A DNA stretch of 64,000 nt, from contig NZ_BDBZ01000006.1 of NCBI RefSeq assembly GCF_001613245.1, forward strand, positions 62,001 to 126,000, read 5' to 3'. Origin of the DNA: Nocardia speluncae NBRC 108251 (GTDB lineage: Bacteria > Actinomycetota > Actinomycetes > Mycobacteriales > Mycobacteriaceae). The notes under the pieces are model-generated. The model worked only from the letters and a program-made list of their open reading frames with translations. It was not told where the DNA came from and made no database searches. Position numbers and translations under genes: made by a program. This document shows, one piece after another, positions 33,398 through 42,693 of this stretch (the first letter of the stretch is position 1; each line of letters opens with the position of its first letter).

Positions 33398-33684
33398 GTG
33401 GCCCCTCCATCCACCGTCGCGACTGCCGCGAAGTTGGGTCGGACTCGAATCATCCTCTCGCTCAGACAATTCAATGCCAAGCTAGTACATACCGGGCGGA
33501 ACGGTACCTCACCCGATTCCAGGAGACCGACCGGATACGGCCGCGAAGCGTTAGGCATGTCCGCGGCCTGTTGTGTGGTCGGTTCCGCGTCGGAAGGCCG
33601 GCGGAAATGACATCCCTCATGGCCGAAGGCCACACACCGCCCTGTTCTTCCCGCATCCCCTTCGAGATCCGCGCGTGCGAACTT

Positions 33685-34524
33685 CTAGAACAGTTCAGGA
33701 GTCACAGGTGGCGCATCGTCGAGGAAGGACTTCACCATCGGGACCAGCCTGGCCGACTCGCCGCTGATACCGATATGCGATGTCGCGGGCAGGATCACCA
33801 AGCGCGCGGCGGGTACCTTGTGTAACGTCCCCGAGGCCGCCGCCTGCTCATCACCGCCCCCGCGCAGTTCGAACATCCGCAACGCGTGCTCCGGTTTCAC
33901 GCCGTCGGCATCACCGATTATCACCATCGTCTTTGCAGAAATCGAACGCATCTGCGTGTCACTGATGTTCTGGTCTTCGATATTCAGCACTTTCATCTTT
34001 TCGAGGTAGGCGTCGAATGCCGTGGGATCCGGTGTGTGCTCCCTGAACGCCTTCTCGACACCTGTACCGGCGAATGCTGTCGCGTCGAGACCCGCGATGA
34101 CCTCCGGCACCGAGGGATACCAGCCGTCCCTGCGAAAGGTGGCCGACATCGAAACCAGCTTGTCCACGAGCGTCGGGTGGCGAAGCGCGAGCTGCAGCGC
34201 CACCCCGCCGCCCTGCGAGTAGCCCATGACATCCGCGCGCTCGATATTCAAGGCGCGCAGTAATTCCGCCGCGTCGTCGGCGAATTGCTCATACGACATC
34301 GGCCGCGAAGTATCCGGTGTTCGGCCGTGCCCCTGCTGGTCGAAGACGATCACTGCCCGCTCACCCGTGAAAGCGGATATCCACGACGTCATCGATTCGG
34401 TAGCCATGAACGCGCCGGGTATGAGCAGCAGCGGGGGCGCTTTCGGACTGCCGAGCTCACCGTGTACTTCGTAATACAGGCTCAGGCCATTGATCGGCAG
34501 GTGACCACTGCGCGAAGGCTTCAT
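33685..34524 (-). CDS. Alpha/beta hydrolase
   Basis: A 279-aa protein from ATG 34524. It has the strand LLLIPGAF before the oxyanion loop, nucleophile elbow GYSQGGG, acidic residue in VIIGDADGVKP and a His in LPATSHIGIS, a normal Ser-Asp-His hydrolase. The ATG lies 22 bases after the stop of the DUF899 gene on the same strand, so the two form an operon. Substrate not evident; the fold also covers esterases, haloperoxidases and epoxide hydrolases. Confidence 0.85.
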   Translation of the reverse strand: MKPSRSGHLPINGLSLYYEVHGELGSPKAPPLLLIPGAFMATESMTSWISAFTGERAVIVFDQQGHGRTPDTSRPMSYEQFADDAAELLRALNIERADVMGYSQGGGVALQLALRHPTLVDKLVSMSATFRRDGWYPSVPEVIAGLDATAFAGTGVEKAFREHTPDPTAFDAYLEKMKVLNIEDQNISDTQMRSISAKTMVIIGDADGVKPEHALRMFELRGGGDEQAAASGTLHKVPAARLVILPATSHIGISGESARLVPMVKSFLDDAPPVTPELF

Positions 34525-34546
34525 TGCCTTCACCTCGATCCTCGTG

Positions 34547-35281
34547 TCACCGGGAATCGTCGGCACTCGCCGGCCCCGCAGTGGCTTCACCGTCCGGACC
34601 GTACAGCCGGGCAACGTCGGGAGAGTCGAGCCATTTGGAGTAGGCGGGCGATTTCGGCCACCCGTCGGGTGAATCCTGCCATTCCTCCTGGCGACCCCAC
34701 GGCAGGATATCGACCAGCGCGAACGTGTAGCTGAGCTGTTCGGTACCGCGGCCGTTGGTGTGCCAGGTGCGGTAGACCTTGTCACCGTCGCGGAGAAATA
34801 CGTTCACCGCGAAACCCTCGCCGGGCGCCGCGTCCACATCCGCGCCGAACGAACTCTCCGAAGACGAATACCAGTCCATCCTGTTGCCGACTTTCGTCCT
34901 GTAGGCCAGCGCTTCGTCGATGGGCCCGTTGGTGACGACGACGAAGCGGGCATCGTAGTTGTCGAGCCAGCCCAACCGGACATAATGCGATGTCAACCCG
35001 GTACAGCCGCCACACTGCCACTGCGCACCATCGGACCACATGTGGTTGTAGACGATGAGCTGAGAACGCCCGTCGAATACGTCGACCAGCCGGACCGGGC
35101 CGTCCGGGCCGATCAGCGTGTAGTCCGGGAGCTCGACCATCGGCAGCCTGCGACGTTGCGCGGCGATCGCGTCCAGTTCACGAGTGGCGGCCTTCTCCCG
35201 CTTCCGCAGGTCGTCGAGGGCGGTCTGCCAGGTCTGCCGGTCGACGATCGGAGGCAGGCCTCCGGGGGCGGGCTCGGTCAT
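34547..35281 (-). CDS. DUF899 thioredoxin-fold protein
   Basis: A 244-aa protein with GGAGG six bases before ATG 35281. The DUF899 features are present: helix TALDDLRKREKAATRELD, RRRLPMVEL, then YTLIGPDGPVRLVDVFDGRS and HMWSDGAQWQCGGCTG, where the Cys-Gly-Gly-Cys sits at the thioredoxin-like active site. Members are often annotated as predicted dithiol-disulfide oxidoreductases. It lies upstream of an alpha/beta hydrolase in the same operon. Confidence 0.88.
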   Translation of the reverse strand: MTEPAPGGLPPIVDRQTWQTALDDLRKREKAATRELDAIAAQRRRLPMVELPDYTLIGPDGPVRLVDVFDGRSQLIVYNHMWSDGAQWQCGGCTGLTSHYVRLGWLDNYDARFVVVTNGPIDEALAYRTKVGNRMDWYSSSESSFGADVDAAPGEGFAVNVFLRDGDKVYRTWHTNGRGTEQLSYTFALVDILPWGRQEEWQDSPDGWPKSPAYSKWLDSPDVARLYGPDGEATAGPASADDSR

Positions 35282-35462
35282 GTTTCCTCCAGAGTTCGGA
35301 TGGATCTGCTCTGGGTATGTTGACCGGAGCCGGACACAGAATTCATCGCTCTCCGGGGCATTCGCGAGATTCTTCCGCCCTGGCACCCTCTACGCGTCTT
35401 CGCCCACGTCGCGCAGAAACGCCAACTCAGCGGCTGGACCGCAGCGTCGTTCCGGATACGAA

Positions 35463-35514
35463 CGAGTCCACCCGCCGAATGATCGCATCTGCGATCACCG
35501 AGCGGGTGGACTCG
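35463..35514. terminator. Nested hairpin downstream of glnA1
   Basis: Outer arms of 13 bp (CGAGTCCACCCGC at 35463-35475 and its complement at 35502-35514) enclose an inner 7-bp hairpin (GATCGCA-tc-TGCGATC, 35481-35496). It lies 67 bp past the glnA1 stop, the position of a transcription terminator. Confidence 0.7.
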
Positions 35515-35580
35515 AGACCTTCTACTGCCTATCCAGTGCGTGCCGGAAACCCGACACAGAGGTAGAACCGCAGGTCGGGA

Positions 35581-37017
35581 TCACACGTCGAAGTACAGCT
35601 CGAACTCGTAGGGGTGCGGGCGCAGGTTCACCGGGGCGATTTCCTGCTCACGCTTGATGCTGATCCAGGTTTCGATCAGGTCGTCGGTGAAGACATTGCC
35701 TTCGGTGAGGTACTCGTGGTCGGCTTCGAGACGGTCGATCACCGACGCCAGGCTGGTGGGGGCCTGCGGGATGTTCTTGGCCTCCTCCGGCGGGAGCTCG
35801 TAGAGGTCCTTGTCGACCGGGGCCAGCGGTTCGATCTTCTTCTTGATGCCGTCCAGGCCGGCCATCAGCATGGCGGCGAAGGCCAGGTACGGGTTACCCG
35901 AGGCGTCCGGCGCGCGGAACTCGATGCGCTTGGCCTTCGGGTTGTTGCCGGTGACCGGGATGCGGACAGCGGCGGAACGGTTGCGCTGCGAATACACCAG
36001 GTTGATCGGGGCCTCGTAGCCGGGGACCAGGCGGTGGTAGGAGTTCACCGTGGGGTTGGTGAATGCCAGCAGCGACGGGGCGTGGTGCAGGATGCCGCCG
36101 ATGTAGTGGCGGGCCAGGTCCGACAGTCCGGCGTAACCGGCCTCGTCGTGGAACAGCGGCTTGCCGTCCTTCCACAGCGACTGGTGGGCGTGCATACCCG
36201 ACCCGTTGTCACCGAAGAGCGGCTTCGGCATGAAGGTGACGGTTTTGCCCTCGGCCCAGGCGGTGTTCTTGACGATGTACTTGAACAGCTGCAGATCGTC
36301 GGCCGCGGCCAGCATGGTGTTGAACTTGTAGTTGATCTCGGCCTGACCGGCGGTACCGACCTCATGGTGGCCGCGCTCCAGCTCGAACCCGGCGTTCTGC
36401 AGGTTGGTGGAGATCTTGTCGCGCAGGTCGACGTAGTGGTCGTAAGGGGCCACGGGGAAGTAGCCGCCCTTGTTACGGACCTTGTAGCCGCGGTTGGGGC
36501 TGCCGTCGGGGTTGGTCGCCGCGCCGGTGTTCCAGGAACCGGAGATGGACTCGAGCTCGTAGAAAGCGCCGTTCATCTGCGAGTCGTAGCGGACCGAGTC
36601 GAAGATGTAGAACTCGGCCTCGGCGCCGAAGAACGCGGTATCGGCGATCCCGGTGGAGCGCAGGTACTCCTCGGCCTTGCGCGCGATATTGCGCGGGTCG
36701 CGGGAGTAGGCCTCGCGGGTGAACGGGTCGTGCACGAAGAAGTTCATATTGAGCGTCTTCGCCGCCCGGAACGGGTCGATCTGCGCAGTGCTGTAATCGG
36801 GCAGCAGCAGCATGTCGGACTCGTCGATGGACTGGAATCCCCGCACCGAGGAGCCGTCGAACGCGAGGCCCTCTTCGGCGAGGTCGGGCGTGAACGCCTT
36901 CGCCGGGATGGAGAAGTGCTGCTGTACACCGGGCAGATCGCTGAACCGGATGTCGACGTACTCGACATCCTGATCCGCCATGTACTTGATGACCTCGTCG
37001 GCCGTGCTGAACGTCAC
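35581..37017 (-). CDS. glnA: Type I glutamine synthetase GlnA1
   Basis: A 478-aa enzyme, the same length as M. tuberculosis GlnA1, starting at GTG 37017 with AGGAGA seven bases upstream. It makes glutamine from glutamate, ammonia and ATP as a dodecamer. Visible are FDGSSVRGF, the metal ligands in [40 protein letters not shown] and RIPVTG. The adenylylation loop is intact with Tyr406 in [11 protein letters not shown], the target of the GlnE encoded 10 kb away. A nested hairpin follows the stop. The neighbouring RDD and DUF4191 genes match the mycobacterial locus. Confidence 0.97.
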   Translation of the reverse strand: MTFSTADEVIKYMADQDVEYVDIRFSDLPGVQQHFSIPAKAFTPDLAEEGLAFDGSSVRGFQSIDESDMLLLPDYSTAQIDPFRAAKTLNMNFFVHDPFTREAYSRDPRNIARKAEEYLRSTGIADTAFFGAEAEFYIFDSVRYDSQMNGAFYELESISGSWNTGAATNPDGSPNRGYKVRNKGGYFPVAPYDHYVDLRDKISTNLQNAGFELERGHHEVGTAGQAEINYKFNTMLAAADDLQLFKYIVKNTAWAEGKTVTFMPKPLFGDNGSGMHAHQSLWKDGKPLFHDEAGYAGLSDLARHYIGGILHHAPSLLAFTNPTVNSYHRLVPGYEAPINLVYSQRNRSAAVRIPVTGNNPKAKRIEFRAPDASGNPYLAFAAMLMAGLDGIKKKIEPLAPVDKDLYELPPEEAKNIPQAPTSLASVIDRLEADHEYLTEGNVFTDDLIETWISIKREQEIAPVNLRPHPYEFELYFDV

Positions 37018-37275
37018 TTAGCTCTCCTAACGGATAGATCCCAGCCAGTATCGAGTGCGGGGCGTCGCGATCCGACGGTATGGACAGGGTGTTTCCCGGC
37101 CGTCAAGGGTTTGTTTCGCCAGTGTTACGCGTGCCGCACGGCACGTGTCGTCGGCCACGCCACGGACATTACCGCGCTCGATACTGTCCGGACTGTCCCG
37201 CCGGACCGGCACGCAGGCCATTGTGCACAGCAACCGCCCGATATGCCGGAAACGGCGGGGCCTATCCTGGGGTTC

Positions 37276-37806
37276 ATGGCACGTGTTACCGGATCCTGGC
37301 TCACCGGACCCGCCGAGACACCGGGCGATCCGGAACCGAGCGAATACGCGGGCGAACATATCGGGCTCCCCCGCAGCGGCGCGGGATCGCTGGTCGGGAT
37401 GGCCCGGCGGATCACGGCGATGGCCGTCGACTGGGTGATCGCCATGGGTATCGCCGCGCTGATCGTGCGACCGAACCCGGATCGGATCATCGCCGAGACC
37501 GAGCTGCCGCCGGGCGTCGCCCAGCCGACGGCATTCGAGGCCGTATCGGGGGCGTTGAGCACGCCGACGTGGATCGTGTGGATGGTGATCGGCCTGGTCG
37601 CGGTGGCGCTCTTCGGGTTCACACCGGGGCAGTACTTCCTGCGGTTGCGAGTGATCCGGATCGACGCACCCGTGCGGGTCGGTTTCGTGCGTGCGCTGGC
37701 CCGGCAGATCCTGCTGACCTTCGTGGTGCCGGCGCTGTTCACCGACGGCGACGGACGCGGAATGCACGACCGGGCCACGGGCACCGCGGTGGTACGCACA
37801 CGCTGA
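37276..37806 (+). CDS. RDD-family membrane protein (Rv2219A-like)
   Basis: A 176-aa protein from ATG 37276; the frame is open far upstream only because it runs antisense to glnA1. The RDD signature is seen in MARRITAMAVDWVIAMGIAA and TPGQYFLRLRVIRID, with three membrane helices (DWVIAMGIAALIV, IVWMVIGLVAVALFGF, ARQILLTFVVPALF) and the closing DGRGMHDRATGTAVV. It is divergent from glnA1 over 258 bp. Function unknown, but the gene is a constant glnA1 neighbour in this group. Confidence 0.9.
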   Translation: MARVTGSWLTGPAETPGDPEPSEYAGEHIGLPRSGAGSLVGMARRITAMAVDWVIAMGIAALIVRPNPDRIIAETELPPGVAQPTAFEAVSGALSTPTWIVWMVIGLVAVALFGFTPGQYFLRLRVIRIDAPVRVGFVRALARQILLTFVVPALFTDGDGRGMHDRATGTAVVRTR

Positions 37807-37839
37807 GCTGTATCTATGGCGCCGCCTTCGGCGTCGCAG

Positions 37840-37932
37840 GGTTCGGGGCCCTATGGGTCTCGTTCTTCACTCCGACGCTCCTCCGCTTCGCTCCCCCGCT
37901 CTGTCGCTCCAGAACGAGACGGGCCCCGAACC
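37840..37932. repeat. Long imperfect inverted repeat with GCTCCGCTTCGCTCC-rich loop
   Basis: Left arm GGTTCGGGGCCC (37840-37851) and TCTCGTTCT (37858-37866) pair with AGAACGAGA (37911-37919) and GGGCCCCGAACC (37921-37932). The 44-base interior is a polypyrimidine CTCC/CGCT repeat. It begins 34 bp after the RDD stop. It could serve as a bidirectional terminator for the convergent RDD and DUF4191 genes, or be a small palindromic repeat element. Confidence 0.7.
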
Positions 37933-38033
37933 ATAGAGGTGAACTGTCGGGCCAGTGATAGCAGAGGCGTACCGGTGGCGGTGTGCCGGGTCGGGACTCC
38001 GGCGAACCATGGGCCGGCGGGCGGATTCCTGCG

Positions 38034-38768
38034 CTACCTGCGGCGAATTGTGCGCTGCATACCGCGCATCTTGGCGTTCGTCGGCATCGGGCCCTTCGGC
38101 ATCGCCGGACCGCCGCGGGCGCTCAGGGCACTGAGCCGGCCTTCGATCTGATCCATCCGCTTGGTGTCGATATTGCGGGGCAGCTTGGTGAGGTAACGCT
38201 GCAGTTCCTTGAGCGGGACCTGGCCTTCCTCGTTACCGACCACGACGTCGTAGATGGGGGTGTCGCCGACGAGGCGGGCGGTGCGCTTCTTTTCCTGCGC
38301 GAGCAGCGACCGCAGCCGCTGAGGTGAGCCCTCGGCCACGAAGATCACGCCGGGGAGCCCGATCACCCGGTGCACGGCGTCGAGCTGGGTGGTGGCGGCG
38401 ATACCGTTGCTGACCCGCCATTTGCCTTGCAGGTTGTCCAGTACCCAGGCCGCGGCTCCGGCCTGGCCCTCGGCCTTGCCGTAGACGGTTTTCTGCACGC
38501 GCCGGCCGAAGATGATGAAGGCGAACAGCACACCCAGCAGCAGGCCCAGAGGCAGCAGGAACCACTGCACATCGAAGAGGAAACCGATTCCGAACAGTAC
38601 GAGCGTGGTGATCAGCACGGCGCCGATCAGCAGCGGCAACAGCAGCTTGTCCTCTTTGCGCTGCATCTGGAACGCCTGCCAGATCTGCTGACGACGTTCC
38701 TTCGACTGCTGTTTGCGCGCTGCTTTCGCCGCGGCCTTCGCCTCTTTGTCGGGCTTGCCTGCTGCCAT
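38034..38768 (-). CDS. DUF4191 membrane protein (Rv2219-like)
   Basis: ATG 38768 follows GGGAG closely; an upstream ATG at 38789 is less well placed. The 244-aa protein has a basic, Ala/Lys-rich cytoplasmic N-terminus (KAAAKAARKQQSKERRQQIW), two adjoining membrane helices (LPLLIGAVLITTLVLFGIGFL and LLPLGLLLGVLFAFIIFG) and a soluble domain with VIGLPGVIFVAEG, ending in a basic tail. This is the DUF4191 pattern of Rv2219. Function unknown. Confidence 0.9.
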   Translation of the reverse strand: MAAGKPDKEAKAAAKAARKQQSKERRQQIWQAFQMQRKEDKLLLPLLIGAVLITTLVLFGIGFLFDVQWFLLPLGLLLGVLFAFIIFGRRVQKTVYGKAEGQAGAAAWVLDNLQGKWRVSNGIAATTQLDAVHRVIGLPGVIFVAEGSPQRLRSLLAQEKKRTARLVGDTPIYDVVVGNEEGQVPLKELQRYLTKLPRNIDTKRMDQIEGRLSALSARGGPAMPKGPMPTNAKMRGMQRTIRRR

Positions 38769-38842
38769 GGCTCCCACAATAATGCCCACACTCCGGCCGC
38801 CGGTCAGGGGACGGTGCCCGCCTTCGCGAGGACAATACAGGG

Positions 38843-40243
38843 ATGTCCACCAACCTCGAGGCCCTTCCGTTTTCCGGCGACCCGGTCGACGACGCCACCG
38901 CTGAGCGGCTCGCGGTGGCGCTGCGCTGTGTCACCGTATCCCGTGAGGAGGGCGCCGTATCCGGTGCGGAGCCGGACTCGGCCGCGGCACCGGCTTCCCT
39001 CGACACGGAGTTCCGCCGGCTCGGTGCCCACCTGGAACAGTCCTTCCCGCGGGTGCACGCCGAACTCGAACTCGAGTCGTTCGGCCACAGCCGCCTCTAT
39101 ACCTGGCGCGGGACAGACGACACCCGGACCGCCGCCCTGCTGCTGGCACATCAGGATGTGGTCCCGGCCGACGACCTCGGCAGCTGGACCCACCCGCCGT
39201 TCGCGGGTGTGGTGGACGAGGAGTTCATCTGGGGTCGCGGCGCGATCGACGACAAGAGCCGGGTGCTGGCGATCCTGGAGGCTGCTGAAGCCACGCTGGC
39301 CGCCGGGCTGCGGCCGCGGCACACCGTCTACCTTGCCTTCGGCCACGACGAGGAAGTGTTCGGCGATACGGGTGCGGTGCAGATGGCGGACCGGTTGCGT
39401 GCACGCGGGGTGCGGGCGGATCTGCTGCTGGACGAGGGCGGGGTGATCACCGACGGGATCGTGCAGGATGTGCGGGTGCCGGTGGCCACGATCATGGTCG
39501 GCGAGAAGGGGTATGCCACGGTCCGGCTGTCGGTCACCGATTCGGGCGGGCATTCCTCCATGCCGGGACGGCAAACGGCTATCGGGCGACTGGCTCGGGC
39601 GGTGAGCCGGATACAGGACAATCCGATGCCACTGCGGATAACGCCCGTGGTCACCGATATGCTCGCCCGCCTGCGGCCGCATCTGCCCGCGGCCAAACGC
39701 CGCCTGCTGGGGTTCGCCGGGGCGGCGGCGCCGATGGTCGCCCGGATCCTGGCCGCGACCCCGCAGACCGAATCGCTCGTACGCTCCACCACGGCTCCGA
39801 CAGTGATCCGGGGCGGGGTGAAGGCGAACGTACTGCCGCAGCAGGCGGAGGCGCTGATCAATTTCCGGATCCTGCCCGGCGATACGGTCGAGTCGGTGCT
39901 CGCGCACTGCCGCCGGACGGTGCGCGATCCCCGGGTGTCGATCGAACTGGTGGGGATGTCGGCCGAACCCTCCCCTGCGCCCACGCCGGGACCGCAGTTC
40001 GACCTGATCGCCGAACTCACCAGGCAGGTGGCGCCGGAGGCAGCCGTAACCACCGGATTGGTACCAGGTGCCACCGATTCCCGCCACTACGACGACCTTG
40101 CCGCGACCCGCTGCAACTTCGCGCCGATCCAGCTCACTGCCACCGATCTGGAGCGGATACACGGAAACGATGAGCGGCTGTCGCGGGTGAACTACGCCCG
40201 GCTGATCGAGTTCAACCGGCGGCTGTTCAGCGCGCTCTCCTGA
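38843..40243 (+). CDS. M20-family metallopeptidase (PM20D1/carboxypeptidase-like)
   Basis: A 466-aa protein with the M20 di-zinc motifs in order: LLLAHQDVVPAD (first His and catalytic Asp), WGRGAIDDKS (bridging Asp), FGHDEEVFG (general base Glu pair), DEGG, and a final His in IHGNDERLS. The lid/dimerisation insert begins near GEKGYATVRLSV. The size and the KANVLPQQAEALINFR segment resemble the carboxypeptidase S/PM20D1 group, which acts on N-acyl amino acids or dipeptides. No signal peptide is seen. Start taken at the annotated ATG region 38843. Confidence 0.88.
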   Translation: MSTNLEALPFSGDPVDDATAERLAVALRCVTVSREEGAVSGAEPDSAAAPASLDTEFRRLGAHLEQSFPRVHAELELESFGHSRLYTWRGTDDTRTAALLLAHQDVVPADDLGSWTHPPFAGVVDEEFIWGRGAIDDKSRVLAILEAAEATLAAGLRPRHTVYLAFGHDEEVFGDTGAVQMADRLRARGVRADLLLDEGGVITDGIVQDVRVPVATIMVGEKGYATVRLSVTDSGGHSSMPGRQTAIGRLARAVSRIQDNPMPLRITPVVTDMLARLRPHLPAAKRRLLGFAGAAAPMVARILAATPQTESLVRSTTAPTVIRGGVKANVLPQQAEALINFRILPGDTVESVLAHCRRTVRDPRVSIELVGMSAEPSPAPTPGPQFDLIAELTRQVAPEAAVTTGLVPGATDSRHYDDLAATRCNFAPIQLTATDLERIHGNDERLSRVNYARLIEFNRRLFSALS

Positions 40244-40882
40244 TCAGCGGACCAGACCATCAGATAGGGTCACCCGCATGAGTATGGGTTGTTTCGAGTC
40301 GAAATTCTGTGGTTCGGGGCGCCCTGTCAGCGAAATCGCCACCGCGACATCCATCCCGTCGACGGTCGGCGTCTCGGTACGCGGTAGCCAGGTAGCGCTA
40401 CCGTCTACCGCCTCCATGTCGGATGGATTCACCTCCGGGGCCGACCCCGGAGAGTCTGCCGCTGCCTGACACACAGCCGAGCGGCGCAACCGCGCACAGA
40501 AATCTGTGGACTTCACATCGCTTGGTGACTGTGCCAGGCGTTTCGCGGCAGGCCCTGCCTCAGCAGTTCCCATCGGGATATCCGCATGCCACGCATTCGA
40601 ACATCCGCGGGTGAGCAGGGCTTCACTGCGCCTACCGCCAGGAAGGTAGCCGTTCTGCGTCCGGGACACGACCGCTTCCACTGATCGAGGATGAGCACCG
40701 CACGGGCAGCGCTCATTCTGCGGTGGCACACCGCAGGAAAGGAGAACTGTGGATTTTGCACAGCGCATTACCGACTGCGCCGGGCGCATCGCTGCGCCCG
40801 GTTGACGCGGCGTTCGGATCCGGCCGTTCGCTCGGCACCCTTTCGCGGTGGGCCGAGTTCATGACGAGAAAGTGAGAACGCT
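40244..40882 (+). promoter_or_regulatory. 640-bp structured leader/promoter region upstream of SSS symporter
   Basis: No convincing protein gene other than a short leader ORF. Hairpins include CTACC-gccaggaa-GGTAG near 40635, CTGCGGTG-gca-CACCGCAG near 40720-40738 just before the leader ORF, and CCGGGCGCA-tcgc-TGCGCCCGG within its end (about 40780-40801). This succession suggests a long 5' leader with attenuation-type control of the symporter. I could not match it to a known riboswitch. A 58-codon minus-strand frame ending at 40244 has plausible content but no support. Confidence 0.5.
40749..40805 (+). CDS. 18-codon leader ORF upstream of SSS symporter
   Basis: GTG 40749 is preceded by AGGAAAGGAGAA, a strong ribosome site, and the frame encodes 18 residues before TGA. 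Its last third lies inside a GC hairpin (CCGGGCGCA/TGCGCCCGG). The ORF contains two Cys-/Arg-bearing stretches but no run of one amino acid. Its position, 78 bp before the symporter start, fits a leader peptide. Confidence 0.4.
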   Translation: MDFAQRITDCAGRIAAPG

Positions 40883-42568
40883 GTGGGCGAGCTACAACGC
40901 CTATCGGGACCTGTCGTAATCCTGCTCATGCTCCTGTTCTTCGGTGGCAGCTTGTACATATCCATCCGGATCAGCAGGAAGAAGGAAAACGCCGACGGGT
41001 ACATGACAGGGGGCGGCCGCATCGGTTTCGGGATCTCCGCGGCCTCGATGACAGCCACGTGGATCTGGGCGTCGTCGATGTACGCATCGGCCACGTCCGG
41101 ATACACCTACGGGATCTCCGGCCCCATTCACTACGGGTTGTGGGGCGCGTTGATGATCCTGCTGATCTACCCGTTCGGGCGACGTATCCGCAAGGTCGCA
41201 CCACGTGCGCACACCATCGCGGAGGTCATGTACGCCCGGCACGGCCGATCCAGCCAGCTCATGCTCGCCGGATCGAATGTGATCGGCAGTGTGATCAGCT
41301 TGACCTCGAACCTGATCGCGGGTGGTGCGCTCATCGGCATGCTCACGCCGTTCACCTTCAGTCAGGGCATCGTGGCGATCGCGGCCGGGATTCTGCTGTA
41401 CACGCTCTGGTCAGGGTTCCGGGCCTCGGTGCTGACCGATTTCGTGCAAGTGCTCGCCATGCTCGGCGCGGTCGTGATCATTATTCCGGTGGTCTTCTTC
41501 GCCGCGGGCGGTCCCGCCCTGTTCGAGACCGGGGCAGCCAACCTGACCCCGCAGCAGGGCGACTTCTTCTCCTCCGATGCGTTCTTCAACCAGGGCGCCC
41601 CCTATATCGCGGCGGTGCTGGCCTACGCCATCGGCAACCAGACGATCGCGCAGCGGTTGTTCGCGGTGCGGGAGGATCTGATCAAGAAGACGTTCGTCAC
41701 CGCGACCGTCGGGTACGGGGCCACCATCATCGGGATCGGCATGCTCGGTGTCATTGCGCTGTACGCAGGTGTCGAGCCGATGGACGGCGACGTCAACAAC
41801 CTCATTCCGCAGATGGCGGCGACGTATCTGGGCCCGGTGCTGTTGTGCCTGTTCTTCGTGATGATCATCGGCTCGCTGTCCTCGACCGCCGACGCCGATC
41901 TCACCGCGCTCGCCTCCATCACGATGGCCGATATCTATGGACACAACGTGGCGGGCAAGAAACATGCGGACCCCCGCACGATGATCCTCATCGGCCGGAT
42001 CACCATGATCGTCGCCATCGCGGCGGCGCTCTACTTCGCCGGATCCCAGCTGAACATCCTGGACCTCCTGGTCTTCGTGGGTGCGATGTGGGGCGCGCTG
42101 GTATTCCCGGTGATCGCGAGCTTCTACTGGAACCGGGTCACCAACCTCGCCTTCAGCGCGGCGGTGGTGCTGGGTTTGGCCGCGTTCATCCCCGTCCGGT
42201 TCTCCTGGGTGGACCTCTCGGGTGGTTTCGGCATCGTCTCCGATGTGTGGGCCACGCTCGGTATCGGTGTGGTGCTCGGAATGATGGCGTTCGGGTTCTT
42301 CGGCACACGTGTCGCCCTGATCGTCGGCACGGTCACGACCCTCGCTTCCGCGCCGTTCGCGATCGGGTTCCTGCACACCTACCCCGTACTGTCCGGATCC
42401 CTGGTGGCCTATTCCGTGAGCACCGTGACCTGCGTCGTGCTGACGTTGCTGGCCAAGCGGGAGTTCGACTTCGCGCTCATCAAGGAACGCACGGGTGATT
42501 TCGACGCCCCACCGGTGCAGGAAACGCAACCGGATCCCCTGGACCCGGCCGGAAAGGAAACCGTATGA
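40883..42568 (+). CDS. Sodium:solute symporter (SSS family)
   Basis: A 561-aa integral membrane protein starting at GTG 40883. It has about 13-14 hydrophobic segments beginning PVVILLMLLFFGGSLYISI and the SSS core including DGYMTGGGRIGFGISAASMT (TM1 region) and the Na+-site helix LCLFFVMIIGSLSSTADADL. The second membrane segments and the DADLTALASITMADIYG stretch resemble urea/short acid SSS transporters. It is followed, with ATGA overlap, by a 42-aa membrane protein found beside such symporters. Substrate not established; urea, monocarboxylates or amino acids are candidates. Confidence 0.9.
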   Translation: MGELQRLSGPVVILLMLLFFGGSLYISIRISRKKENADGYMTGGGRIGFGISAASMTATWIWASSMYASATSGYTYGISGPIHYGLWGALMILLIYPFGRRIRKVAPRAHTIAEVMYARHGRSSQLMLAGSNVIGSVISLTSNLIAGGALIGMLTPFTFSQGIVAIAAGILLYTLWSGFRASVLTDFVQVLAMLGAVVIIIPVVFFAAGGPALFETGAANLTPQQGDFFSSDAFFNQGAPYIAAVLAYAIGNQTIAQRLFAVREDLIKKTFVTATVGYGATIIGIGMLGVIALYAGVEPMDGDVNNLIPQMAATYLGPVLLCLFFVMIIGSLSSTADADLTALASITMADIYGHNVAGKKHADPRTMILIGRITMIVAIAAALYFAGSQLNILDLLVFVGAMWGALVFPVIASFYWNRVTNLAFSAAVVLGLAAFIPVRFSWVDLSGGFGIVSDVWATLGIGVVLGMMAFGFFGTRVALIVGTVTTLASAPFAIGFLHTYPVLSGSLVAYSVSTVTCVVLTLLAKREFDFALIKERTGDFDAPPVQETQPDPLDPAGKETV

Positions 42569-42693
42569 CTGCCCTGCTCACCCTCTATGTAGTGATCTGG
42601 CCGCTGATCGTCACCGGCGTGCTGTTCGTCATCGTGCGAGCGTTCGTCAGAGAGTGGCGTGAGGCCAAGGCGCAGGGCCGCGACATCATCTAG
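42565..42693 (+). CDS. 42-aa putative transporter small subunit
   Basis: ATG 42565 overlaps the symporter stop (ATGA), with GGAAAGGAAA upstream. The 42-aa product is one hydrophobic helix (LLTLYVVIWPLIVTGVLFVIV) followed by a basic amphipathic tail (RAFVREWREAKAQGRDII). Tiny proteins of this form sit directly after SSS transporters in actinomycetes and proteobacteria. It is likely a membrane partner stabilising or modulating the symporter. Confidence 0.8.
   Translation: MTALLTLYVVIWPLIVTGVLFVIVRAFVREWREAKAQGRDII

Noticed and set aside
35614..37275. Very long plus-strand frame opposite glnA1 running into the RDD gene
   Set aside because: The first 550 codons are antisense to glnA1 and low in recognisable features; the real gene starts at ATG 37276.
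40278..40469. 63-codon plus-strand frame and a 58-codon minus-strand frame next to the M20 peptidase
   Set aside because: Neither has a good ribosome site or recognisable domain. The minus frame looks slightly protein-like but unsupported.
40600..40740. Possible ykkC/guanidine riboswitch before the SSS symporter
   Set aside because: The conserved guanidine-I motifs were not found; only generic hairpins are present.
41059..42529. Long frames on both strands across the symporter gene
   Set aside because: Shadow frames of the SSS symporter; His/Asp/Arg-rich with no motif.
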